Source: Diphasiastrum complanatum
Lineage: Eukaryota > Streptophyta > Lycopodiopsida > Lycopodiales > Lycopodiaceae
NCBI GenBank assembly: GCA_029204225.1
Contig: CM055109.1
Span: 5,587,053-5,651,052 of the forward strand
Direction: 5' to 3'
Length of the DNA: 64,000 nt
Shown: positions 50,342-63,050 of the stretch, piece by piece
Layout of the letters: every line of letters starts with the position of its first letter
Position numbering within the stretch: the stretch's first letter is position 1
Program-made: the position numbers and the translations under genes
Notes under the pieces: model-generated
What the model was told of the DNA's origin: nothing
The model's input: the letters and a program-made list of their open reading frames with translations, nothing else
Databases searched by the model: none

Positions 50342-50940
50342 TCATGATTTGGATTGCATATTCCATGCATAGTGACAATGCAAATATAACAACTTGTCCA
50401 ATATCCGCAATTCACCATGCATCATGCAAAAATGGACTCTTTCGAGAGGAATATCTAATACGAGATTTTAGGTAGTGTCTAGATTGTGCCTGTTTGGTGG
50501 AACTTCTTGGTTGCAATGCAACACACCTTTATTTTGGCCACTTTCAGACATACATTACATGCAAAAAAATTTGACATTCGCACCGAGCCCACAACCAAAC
50601 ATGCATTTTAGGGTCTTCAAATCGGCAACTCCCACTTCAACACATCGTGAGTCTCTTTATGAACTTCGAATGCATCTATCTACTATATATGATTTTCAGA
50701 TTGCACACTATATTTATTGGGCTCACTTCCACTCGGCTACTGTAATGCTTGGTTCATCAATATGATTGTGACACATTCAAGTTTGCGACCTTTTACGATC
50801 TCCACTTCATCCAACTTAATGACAAATATAACTTTGCATCCAGAATCTGCAATACTAAATTCTAATCGAAAATGTTGTGAAACGAACTCACCATCTCCTT
50901 TGACATCGCAATGTCATATCATCATTGCTTGAACCTCTTG
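50342..50940. other. Unassigned spacer before copia fragment
   Basis: No supportable gene. It may include upstream sequence of the unknown minus-strand remnant. Confidence 0.4.
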
Positions 50941-52730
<1,790 letters not shown>

Positions 52731-52849
52731 CATGCTTATACATGGTTCTCTTGGGTTCTACTATCCATTGGTGCACCATACTTGTGATATCTTGCAGTTC
52801 TATTGTCGCCAAGGTGAATGAATTTCTGGGTACTGTAAGGTGTATAGGA

Positions 52850-53445
52850 CTGTAATATTAAAGGTGAAGGAACTGTAAGATTATGCTTTGCAAATGATCA
52901 ATCTAAGCTACTCTCCAAAGTTCTAGATGTACCTAAGTTATCCACGAATCTGCTCTCTGTAAGCAAAATCATAGATCTAGGACACAGAGTAGAATTCGAA
53001 TGTGATCAATGTAAAGTAGTTATAGGATAGGCAACATCCTAGCACTCAGAAAGAGACATGGATACTTGTATAAATTAAGTCATTGCTTTTCTAGCCTCTA
53101 GTCAGGCTCTCAGTACTTCAATTCAATCAAATAAAGGTTTATTTTGGCATTATAGACTTGGTCATTTAAATTATGATGTTGTACAACGAATGTCTAGACA
53201 ATCTATTGTTCTTGATCTCAACTATCCTCGTGAAACAGTCGAGCTACCTGTTTGTCAAGACTGTCTAGTTGATAAACAGACTAGAAAGCCATTTAAGTCA
53301 AGCCATCAGCATGTTGCTAGAGGATTGCTAGATTTTGTACATTCAGATATTTGTGGCCCGATGAAAAATCCTTCGTTGAAAGATGCCAAGTATTTTATAA
53401 CCTTTATTGACGAATTCTTGAGAAGAACGATGGTGTACTTCAACT
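52850..53445 (+). pseudogene. Ty1/copia protease-integrase fragment, second family
   Basis: Readable pieces include LSTNLLSVSKIIDLG (near 52935-52980), FWHYRLGHLNYDVV with the HHCC histidines (53140-53185), CQDCLVDKQTRKPF (53254-53295), VHSDICGPMKN with the first catalytic aspartate (53336-53368) and DAKYFITFIDEF (53383-53418). Similarity stops abruptly near 53445. No protease motif or later domains remain. The wording of the motifs differs from the adjacent fragment, so it is a separate insertion or family. Confidence 0.8.
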
Positions 53446-54014
53446 GCTTCAGGGCCACTTTTGTTTGTGTTGTGTTTTCTTGTTGTTTCTACAATACCAT
53501 GAAGAGGGTGTACTAGTGCATCAGATTTGGTTGCTACCGAGCGATGGATGGCAGATAGATCGATCGACAACACGAGTTAAGAAAACATGAATTGATGTGG
53601 CTTAGCGTTTGGCAGTGGTGCATGTTGGCAGCTTGTTCTTTAGCAATTGTGAATCGAGGCGATTTAGAGAAATTTGGAAAAGTAGGAAGTGTGAACAATA
53701 ATTGGGACTATTTGCTTAGATTTGTTTAGAATTTTAGATTTATCATATTCGATTGAATTGTGCGTGTCAATTCTGGATATGGTCGTGTGGTTGCAGAATC
53801 ATTATTTTAGATTTTAGCTTGGAGAGAATTATTATTTTTAATTTTTGTGAAAAACAATTTTCAAATGAGGATTGTAGACAACACGAGTTAAGAAAACATG
53901 AATTGATTCAAAATCTCAGCCTAACAATAACAAATTCTTCAATCTAAGAGAGGATTTACCTTCAAAACAATACTAGACTGAAGTGGGGCAGGGAGGATTT
54001 ACCTTAAACACACT
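53446..54014. repeat. Spacer with 31-bp direct repeats
   Basis: A 31-bp sequence (GACAACACGAGTTAAGAAAA onward) at 53566-53596 is repeated exactly at 53877-53907. The 280 bp between them has no coding signal and no terminal repeats. Confidence 0.85.
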
Positions 54015-54334
54015 AAACTGAACCGGGATAGGGCTTGCGCCAGAGCAAGCCCTACCCGGGCTCTATTTTCCTGCTCGCTATTCATGATAAAAAAATACAA
54101 CTGAGCCGGGGTAGGGCTTGCGCCAAGCCCTGTCCCGGCTCTATTTTCTCATTAAAAAAAAAAAACACAACTGAGCCGGGGCAGGGCTTGCTCCACCCCG
54201 GCTCTATTTTCTCATTAAAAAAAAAAACACAACTGAGCCGGGGCAGGGCCCCGGCTCCATTTTTTGTTATGTCAGTAAAATAATGGGATGGGGCAGGGAT
54301 TGCGCTGGCGCAAGCCCTGTTCCAGCTCAATTTA
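54015..54334. repeat. GC-rich tandem hairpin array
   Basis: Five units begin AACTGA or a variant, contain a GC-rich inverted repeat based on GAGCCGGGGCAGGGCTTGC, and (for the middle units) end in TATTTTCTCATT plus an A-run. Approximate units are 54015-54099, 54100-54169, 54170-54231, 54232-54282 and 54283-54334. Over the first four the centre of the inverted repeat becomes shorter, ending in GCCGGGGCAGGGCCCCGGC with almost no loop. Short open frames across it on both strands arise from the repeat. Confidence 0.85.
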
Positions 54335-54539
54335 GCTGGTTGTTTAAGATGTCCAAGTTAGCTTCTGATCACAGATACAAACCTGGGAGTAACATCGATT
54401 GATTTTGAGAATAGAACAGCGAGTAACAGCCATTGATTTTGGAAATAGAACAGCGAAACGATCAGCCGTAATGGTCGATTCATATTGATCCTGCAAAACG
54501 TGATTTCAAAACATGATTGCAAATGAGTGATTCACTAAT

Positions 54540-54705
54540 CCAGCTTTGAACTCTGATTTTGCGACTCTGATGATCCTATGACTTTGATTCAGCTACGACT
54601 CTGATCCATCCGCGACTCTAATCCAGCTTTGATCCACCTGCGACTCTGATCCAGCTTTGATCCACCTACCTATAACTTTGATTCAACTTTGATCCACCTG
54701 CGATT
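54540..54705. repeat. Minisatellite, GACTCTGATCCAGCTTTGAT-type units
   Basis: Degenerate copies of CGACTCTGATCCAGCTTTGATCCACCTG-like units are arranged head to tail. Confidence 0.75.
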
Positions 54706-56954
54706 GAAGGTAAATCGATGCGCTCAAGAAGGTCAGTGGAGGACAAAGGCTGGAAAAAAGAAAAATAACAATGAAAATAGGGTTTTTTGTTATGAGGTAG
54801 CCATTTGAAATCTTAAGAGCCGTTGAAAAAAGGGGCCCGGGGTTTAGGTGCCAGGTTTGAACCGTTTGGGCTCCTAGGGTCCATTTTTTAAACACTTTTT
54901 AAGTGTTGTCATTGTTCAAAATTTGTTCTATGTATTACCGGGATCCACACACAGCACACATTTCTAAAACTGCGTCCTGCACTCACGACTCTGAACACGA
55001 CAAGAGCACTACAACTTTTTCAAAGGACATGGTGCAAGGAATATAACTCGTATGATTTCTGTCAGTTTTTTATTGTTTGACGCTCATTTTTTTGAGATGA
55101 CTTGGATTGGGACCTCTGTTGTTTTGTCGCATTGGAAAGCAAACCATTCTTGATCAAATTTTCTTAATTATAGAGCAAAGATTTTAGATTTTGCTCTGTA
55201 TTTTTATTTCTGGAGATGGCTCTCTTCTCCAAAATAAAGGCTTCTAATAATATGTCCCACCGTTTTAAGTCATATTTTGTAGGAACATAGACTTGTACAA
55301 AGTTCCAAGTATCAAATTCAAATTCATTTGCATGTTTAGCCATTTCCTACAGCTTGTTAAGGTGGTTTATATGTTAGTCCTAGGTTGTACCATGTTTTTA
55401 GAGAACCGTTGCTAGTGCTTTGTTGAAGTTTTTTGACATATATGATGGTCATTGTTAATAGCCCATCTAAGTTCTCATTTTCTGCCCAAAAAATTGGTTT
55501 TGATATAGTGTGTTATATCATTTTGGCTTATAAGTATCTCTGGATATCAGTATTGATCAACCTAAAATATTTCTCATATATATTTGTTGCCAAAAGTTTA
55601 GGAAGACAATATAGCGACAACCTAAAAATTTAACAGATGTTTATCACGAAACAAATATTTCTGATTTATGAATTGAGCATTCCAACAAAGCATGCCAACT
55701 CACATTATCATCAGATTGAATTTTCCTGGACAATTCATTGCTTAACATTGTATTTTTGAATAAAAACATATCAAATTATGGAAGTTCAAGATGCGAACAC
55801 TGATGAATGTGCACGACAACTTTGAAATCATTCTAAGGATAACACATTATTTTACAATAAAAAATTAGTATGCATTAATAGAGAACATGGATTTGTATTG
55901 CATAATGTTTGAGAATAATGAACGTGAGTGTTTGAGAATGTTTTTTCTAGCTTACGTTTTCCCTGGTATAATAAAAGAAGAAATCGGCGAACTTGTTAGA
56001 GCAACTGTCAAAACGAGATCATAAATTGAGCGGGATATGAGCCAGTTGATTTAGTTGTCATTAGCCCAGGGCTTGATCAATAGTCAATATACAAGGGTGA
56101 GTACACACTAGAACTTAGATTAGATGATGAAAAATCAGATACTCGGAACTCTATTTGTTTAGAAAGATGTTTTTACTTCATCAAACATACCTATTTTACT
56201 TGTCCAGAGTTCTCATTGATCTCGGTATGTGACAGTCACATCCAATTTAGGTGGCCTCTTATTCCAATAGTTGACACTTATACTAATGCAGGTGAAAGTA
56301 TTATCAGTTTGCCATCTTGGTCAAAAAGAATGGAGTCAATACCTTTAGTAGAATAGCAGGACACGTTGCTCAATGCAAATTGAGTGGATAGAGTGAACTC
56401 CCTATATATCAAAAAAATGCGTAATAAGAGATTATCAAAACATCACACTTAGGCGAAGTATATAGAACTATGATGATCTTGAATTTTTAACTTTTCTTGA
56501 AATTTATTGTATGGATTCTGGTTTCCTCACATAATTCACTTCTCAAATAGCTTGTTGTCTGCTCGGGCCTCCAAAGACGACATGATCAAATTTTCATTTT
56601 CCTAGGGACCTACTACAAAAGCTTTGTCCATTTTGTGCTTGTGCTCTATCCCATTAGACCTTTGGACTCTCACCTTTTCTTCTTTCTTCGAGCGTTTTCT
56701 TCGAACTGGCATTCTCTTCCACTCTACTTTTGAAGAATGAAGCCAAAACAGTATCTATTGCCAAATAGAGCTTGAATTCAAATTATTTTGTTGCAATCAT
56801 TTTGAATTCTGATTAGTTTTGGTTGTATTGTTGTTGTGCTTTCTATAAGCTTTGTATCTGTAAGTATCTAGTAATGATAAGGATCTATATATTCTAGTAT
56901 CTATAAGTTTTTGTATCTTTCTGGAAAAAGTTTAGTTTCAACAATGGTGTGCAG
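54706..56954. other. Gene-free region upstream of the SWIM-type gene
   Basis: No domain recognised. It could include earlier exons or the 5' terminus of the following gene-like unit; a splice-acceptor-like GTGTGCAG ends at 56954. I found no terminal inverted repeat matching sequence after 60733. Confidence 0.4.
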
Positions 56955-58661
56955 GTTGTTCTTGTTGCATGCAGAGTTCCACTAAATTGTGTGATGGGCA
57001 AGAAAATGGAGGCAACAATCGAGTTTCCCATGAGTACAATTGCACCTATTACGTTCCCCTTGTTAGATGGCAAATATGTTATCGACAAGGGATACCTAGA
57101 AAAGAGGCTAGGGGCTTTATATAAATTGGGTAGCTTCAATGTCGTTGTATCAGTAGATGGTGATGTACCCTTGTTGATTCCAATGAAGGAGCACCTGGAC
57201 ATAGAGGGCAATGTTCAGTTCATAGTGGATGCATCAATATCATGCCATTACAATGTAATTAGCCAAGAAAAAATAAATGACAAGATAAATAGTACAGCTA
57301 TCCCCATAGGCAGGTTTGGCATAAGAGGACACTCCCACCAACCAACCTATGGTCTGCAAAATCAAAATGGAGCATCACAACCTATTTTGTTGGACGGAGA
57401 AAGTACTGATGCCGAGTTTGATTTAAACACACCACTTTTTAGAGAGCATATGTAATTAGCAACATTGTCAGTAGAATCAGATAGTCCAATAAAATGCTAT
57501 GAACAAGTTTCAGTTTTAGTTGATGATGATTGTGCATCCATTGAGACCAATAAATCTACTAGATTAGAAGGAAGTAGTGTCATTCCCATGATTATCTCAC
57601 AAACTCGATCCAAGCTACTTTCTAGACTGATTAAACAAATACTGACACGAAATCCCTAGATTTTATGATGGAGACATCATGTTTGAATTTTCTCCCACAT
57701 TCAATAAAGTCAATTCGATGAATGGCATGGAGCAAAAATTCGACGGACACACGTGGATCGAGTGAGTTATTGCACTGGGGTCCTCCAGTGTTTAAGTGTC
57801 TCTTGTCCCCACAAGATAAACAGTGGCCACCACAATAGAACCTTCTTTCAAGGTTTGCTAAAGAAAAAATGCCCATTAGGCTACGTGGCAAATTTTGATG
57901 GAAGCATTACTTGCCATTTCTGTAACTGATATGCAACATGTGTTGACACTTGCTCTTGCATTTTTACTATGTCATGCCAAACAATGACACACTCACCAGG
58001 TTAATGATACACTCTAGAAAACATTTACATGATGTGCAACACGAGACCTCGAAGAGGAGTATTGAAAACACTAGACTACTGGTTGAAAGGGCGGTAAAGG
58101 CTGACAAAAACATTGGACCACGAAAAGTGCAGATGATGATTGCAAGAGATTTGATCTCATCAACTCTAAAAAAGCCTGATCACCTACCAAACGAGGTTGT
58201 CGGAGATCTAGAACTTGGAAACTTTTTGGATGAGTTGATTCCTCTTGTCCAAAATAGAAGGTACATCATCCTTAATAAATAAAATCTCTGTTTTAGGATT
58301 TCTTTTTTGGACCCCTAAAACAAGTTCCAATCTATGGTGTATGTGTCAGATTATGTCAGATGGTTTCCAAGGCAAAGAACACAGTCATGCCTTTAGGAGA
58401 TGGTTTGGACAGACTTCTACACTTAAAAAAGAATTCAATGTATGACTTCTTTCATGGTAGCAGATTCCCAGGACAAGGTTCTTTAGAAGATCGTTGCTTT
58501 GTTTTCAAAATGTCAATGATGGGACCTGCTTCAGGAGTGGATCTAGTAAATCGAATGTGACAAACAAGCAATGGATATCTCAAGTATGCTTGGGTTCAAT
58601 TTGATCACACCAGAAGAGTAATTGGATGGTCAACAATGGCATGCCACGTTTATGACCCAAG

Positions 58662-58751
58662 GTATCTCTTTTCTATTCCAACAAAGTTGGACAACACTTT
58701 TTCCAATTTGAAGAAAAACTAACGAACGTGCTCTTGATTGTTTTGGTTCAG
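58662..58751 (+). other. Spliceosomal intron in the SWIM-type pseudogene
   Basis: 90 bp, donor CAAG|GTATCT and acceptor TTGGTTCAG|TG. Removing it joins YDP to a codon completed across the junction (phase 2) and keeps the frame. Confidence 0.7.
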
Positions 58752-59229
58752 TGTACAAGAGTTGTTGAGCATAGCTACGTGTGAGATGAAAGAAGAGGAT
58801 ACTAAGGCACAAATTCTATTCTAGGAGATGCTCAACATAGTCATGAAGCGTTCTTGTCATGACCATGCTGACTTTCATGGATTCATGATAGATGAGGCCC
58901 AAGCGTACTGGAGGGTAGTCCGAATAGTGTATAACGGGGGCACAGATAATGTCATGAGTGGTCATGAAGGGTCATGCCTATTTCATTGGGAACAAAGCCT
59001 TGTGAGACACACCAATGCATATGTTCCAAAGGAACAACAGGCTCAACACAAGTTATTATGTGAAAATTGGAGGACTTCTGCAACCAGGGACGAAGCATTG
59101 GAACACTACAAGTTGATTAGGCAGTGGTGGCGGATAGCAAAAGTGAAGGAGTGTGATGTCCTAGCTTTGGATAGCTGGTTGAGCTGGTGGAATGTCAAAA
59201 TTGCTCATTGGGGCGATTTCATGGCAGCA

Positions 59230-59350
59230 GTAAGTTGTTTATATAAAGCAAGACCGCAAATTTTAATTTATTCTCACCACAAATTCAAATTGATAATCAT
59301 AAACCATTTTTTATGTTAAATTCTAAAATATTTGTGTTTGCATTTGTTAG
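59230..59350 (+). other. Spliceosomal intron in the SWIM-type pseudogene
   Basis: 121 bp, AT-rich, donor GCA|GTAAGT and acceptor TTTGTTAG|GTG. Phase 0; the frame continues from FMAA to VLDSN. Confidence 0.75.
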
Positions 59351-60733
59351 GTGTTGGATAGTAACATCACTGCAAATACTCCACGAACCAATTTATCGGA
59401 ATCCAAACATGGTAGTTGGCTTGCTGGAGAGGGGCAAAAAGATAAAATTTCCTTGTACGATGCAGCTATCTCTGATATGGCAAATGCTCTTTTGCAAAGT
59501 GCAAAAGAACATGCATATATTATGGGAAAACATTTGGGAGTTGGACCAAGCTTGAAGAATATAATTGATAGAAGCTCATCAAAGCATCCATTCAAGCCTA
59601 CAACAGTAGCACAAATAGTTCAACAAGTTGTCACCGACACTCCAATGTATCACAACATGGTCAATTTAGAGGGAGAGAGAGAGACCATGCGACAGAAGAG
59701 GAGGCCTTCCTTGGTTGTGGATGTAGAGGATGATAGTAGTCACATACCTGAATTTGTTCATGTTACCAAGGAACGCAAGGAACGGGGCTGCCCCAAAAAA
59801 ATTATATTTCAAGCAGGGGGAAGTGTACATGGGCAAGGTATAGAGGCACCATCGACTTCAAGGGTTCCCCCACAAGCAGGTGACTCTGTGTCCCAAGATA
59901 ACCAGTAGGTGGTGGAACGTAAACTACACGACACCTTTTGGGCAATAAGGAGGACTAACATTGGTAGTCGTGTGAAGTGTCTCGGCTGCATATCCAAAAT
60001 TGAAAAATGTAATCTTGCAATAACCAATTCATTGAAAGGTACCCCTGCGCCATGTTTTTTTTCAACATGAAGCCATCCAAGTGGGAAGTCCCAACAAATG
60101 ATGTGGTTTTGTAATACTGATTGCACCCATTCTTGGAACCCAAACAAGAGCACTAATCCAACACTAGCAAAACTGCCGAGCATATGGCCTATCACTGAAG
60201 GAACAAAATTGGTGCAATTAGAGGTGGACATGTTGACTGCTACAGGATTTCAATTGGAAGTGAAGTCTGTTAGTGTGAATAGTGTTGCTGGTGTTTTTGG
60301 CCCCAAACAAGAGGCAAGTCCTAGTAGAGTAGAAAATTCCAAAACCCACAAATACAAGCAACCAAGGCATAGGACAAAAGTATCAAAAATAGCACAAGCA
60401 CGTATAGAGAAAGCCCTAACCATGAGTGCTTCTGTGCTGACAGAGAAGGTAGTTAAAGAGTCATAGCATGAGATTTTTAAAATTGAGACTGAATCTTCTC
60501 TGCAAGCAGGACTTCGTTACGATGTCCATATAAATATGAATCCCTCATGCACTTGTCTAGACTTCCAAAAAAGGCTGGCTGAGAGAAAGCCATGTATGGC
60601 TTGCAAGCATATATATTTCATATTTTTAAGAATTTTGGGCTTTGATCAGCTAAGCAACATGTTTATTCATCAAGCCAATTTGAGTGAAGCAGAGGTCTTC
60701 CAAGCACTTACTCGTGGGAGAACATACCCATGA

Positions 60734-62210
60734 ATAGGACAATGGTCAACTATTGTTATGTTGTTGTGGTGTTTTGCATAATCATACGTTTACCATTGCT
60801 TATGTGAAAAAGCCCATGATAGCTTATGTGAAAAGCATCATATGACATGGTATGAAATGATGAAAAAAAGGGTTGTTACTGGCAACATGGGCCAAAATTT
60901 AGAAAAATAACTCTGTTATTAGGCATATTAATATTCACCACCTTTATTTTTATTGTTTATCTTGCGTAGTCTCTAAAATAGTATATTTGATTTCCTTATG
61001 ATTCCTTGAATTTAAGAGTTTTAGATCATACTGAATTCTACTTTTTTCCTGTTACATAGTTGTTTTGTATTGTCTAAAATCATTTCCTTTGCACAAATGT
61101 AAAAGGTTATTATAGGTTGATCTATTGGGTCCATGAATGTTTCTGCAGTCTATTTTCAGTAGGTTTGGAGGTAGCAACATGAGCAACTTCATAGACAAGC
61201 GATGATTCCTAAGCCTAGCCATATTTTTTGCTTCACACACCATGAAAACAAAGACTACCATTGCAAAAGATGCTTATGTGCTAAGGAATGCAAGATTGAC
61301 AAGAGACTAGCAACAAGACGAAGAATGTCATTTTTTGTATCTGAAAGTTTTGTGTCTTGAGCATACTCAAGCACATTATAATCTCACCAACACAAGCTTT
61401 GATGCCTTTGTATGAAGCATGAAATCTCCATAAGTTTGCTCAGTGTTTGTACCATTAAACATTGTTGCCATCTCATATCCAAGCTATCCACTTTGGGGAA
61501 CCATGACCTTTGAGGCATACAACGAAAGCATACATGAAAATTTTCAAACCCATGTAAGTGTACATTTTTAATATTATAAACTCATTGCAAAATAATCAAT
61601 ATGAACAAATTCACATCTATGGGAAATTGACAGTTGATAGGCCATAAGCAATTATCAAGGCAAGCCTAGACTCTAATATCTAGTAACAATACCCATGGGC
61701 AACCTCAATGGTTTCTCCAACTTATGGGTTATATGTACAGTGAAGAAGTTTTTAAAGAAGGGAAGATGGAAATCTATTTTCTCGCTTTCTAATTTTTGCT
61801 TTTAGACTAAATTAGACAAATGGAAATGTAACCCCTTTTATTCTATAGTGTGAGCAGGTTTTGGATTTAATTTAAAATAAGTGTGAGCAAATCATCTATT
61901 TATCGTAAATTGTGCATAGTTATATCACCCTAAATCCTAAATCATGAAATATCATGATGTTCTCTTCATCTCCCATATTATATCTCATTCTTCCAAGTAA
62001 CTGAGCTAATTTATATTAGACTAAGAGTTGTATGCGACCAATTGTGTTTAGACATTTACTTATGGGCTTAGACTTCTGTTTATGCTCAAATATTTTGAAG
62101 AATCATGCTAAATGATAAAGGCTTGATGTGGCTAGTGGCATAATATGTTTCCAATTTTAAGGACAACTTCTAATGCATTATCATCCTTAAAATGGTGGGG
62201 GCCTCTTTGT
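60734..62210. other. Gene-free region
   Basis: AT-rich DNA without coding or repeat signals that I can support. A short direct repeat AGCTTATGTGAAAA-like occurs at 60798 and 60821. Confidence 0.5.
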
Positions 62211-62727
62211 TGTTAGAAAATACATCTATTTCTCATAAACCATTTCTTGAAGACATGGGTATCTCAATAGAGTTACACTACTTTTAGATGTGAAGTAATG
62301 TTACATTTCATTGGAGTAGACATACCCTAGACATGTTATATTTCACTGATATAGACATACCTTATACATGCATGTAGAATGGAAAGATCATTTAATAATA
62401 TTGCCAAAAATAGCTTATAGTGGGTGGACTCTACTAGTGGAAAAAGCTCACTTCGAACACATAAAAGCTCGCCTAGAAAAGCTCGCTGCAAAAAGCTTGC
62501 CAAAAAATCACACCCGTCAGAATGCATGCATCTCTGTATTGCTTTTGTAATTGATTGGAATTTTTGAGAATTCAATACTTTATGTTTGGCTATGTTATCA
62601 CTTAGTATCTAGCAAAGTTATTTGCTAAAATTGAATGTGATCACTACAGCTTTGTTCAATTTGATAAGCATAGTCATGCATTGGAAGTAGGAGTTTTCAT
62701 TGCAATTTATCCATCCTATTTCTGACA
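62211..62727 (+). promoter_or_regulatory. Copia 5' LTR (putative start)
   Basis: The end at 62727 (TCTGACA) is fixed by the adjacent primer-binding site. TGTTAGAAAA at 62211 is the best start, because TGTTAGA and TCTGACA form near-inverted ends, giving 517 bp. The part at 62540-62690 resembles 40280-40430 in copy B of the dispersed repeat. The 3' LTR would lie beyond the window. Confidence 0.55.
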
Positions 62728-62739
62728 TGGTATCAGAGC
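62728..62739 (+). promoter_or_regulatory. Primer-binding site, tRNA-iMet type
   Basis: TGGTATCAGAGC exactly, directly after the LTR end CA. Confidence 0.9.
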
Positions 62740-62985
62740 ATGATATCAGAGCTTTCTAGCATGGTATTAGATTATACCCTTTCATTATTAGAGCTTCTAT
62801 TATAGTATCAGTGCTAGATCACTATTTCCTATATCTGAATTGTCATGGTATCAGATTTGTGATCTCTATCAAGGCATGATACTATTTCAATATCAGAGTG
62901 AAAGCTCTAATACTTGATATCTTTTGTGATATCAAATTGATATCACACTCTTCAGTTTCATTCATCCTTTCAATATCAGAGAATT
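62740..62985 (+). repeat. Iterated primer-site-like motif (TATCAGAG)
   Basis: Variants of GGTATCAGAGC recur through the leader: GATATCAGAGC 62742-62752, TGGTATTAGA 62762-62771, TAGTATCAGTGC 62803-62814, TGGTATCAGA 62846-62855, AATATCAGAGTG 62889-62900 and AATATCAGAGA near 62971. They are irregularly spaced. Confidence 0.75.
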
Positions 62986-63050
62986 GTTTTCCTATTGATG
63001 GCATTACTACATCTTAGCGTCATCGATACAATCGACAGACTAAGTTCCAG

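Larger units (their letters stand above)
56955..60733 (+). pseudogene. Multi-exon SWIM zinc-finger transposase-like gene, decayed
   Basis: A long coding pattern runs left to right. N-terminal module 56955-57455 (VACRVPLNCVMGKKM, VSVDGDVPLLIP). Cysteine-rich stretch near 57775-57920. A helical charged segment at 58020-58260 (ERAVKADKNIGPRKVQMMIARDL). A middle part at 58360-59229 with acidic residues in FMIDEAQAYWRVVRIVY and the HWEQSLVRHT run. Then SESKHGSWLAG (about 59397-59430). A zinc ribbon (KCLGC ... FCNTDC, about 59975-60130). A C-terminal SWIM finger C-x-C...C-x-H (about 60548-60610). Introns at 58662-58751 and 59230-59350 have GT..AG ends and keep phase. One frame continues from 58753 to 60733, interrupted by stops at 58822, 59906, 60068 and 60464, with another at 58558. 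DDE-like middle plus SWIM resembles Mutator-like transposases, but I cannot name the family; a host gene family is possible. Confidence 0.6.

Noticed and set aside
54015-54334. CRISPR-like repeat array
   Set aside because: Units are contiguous palindromic repeats without unique spacers, in a plant genome context.
62728-62739. tRNA-Met gene fragment
   Set aside because: Only the 12-base primer-site complement is present; no tRNA cloverleaf.
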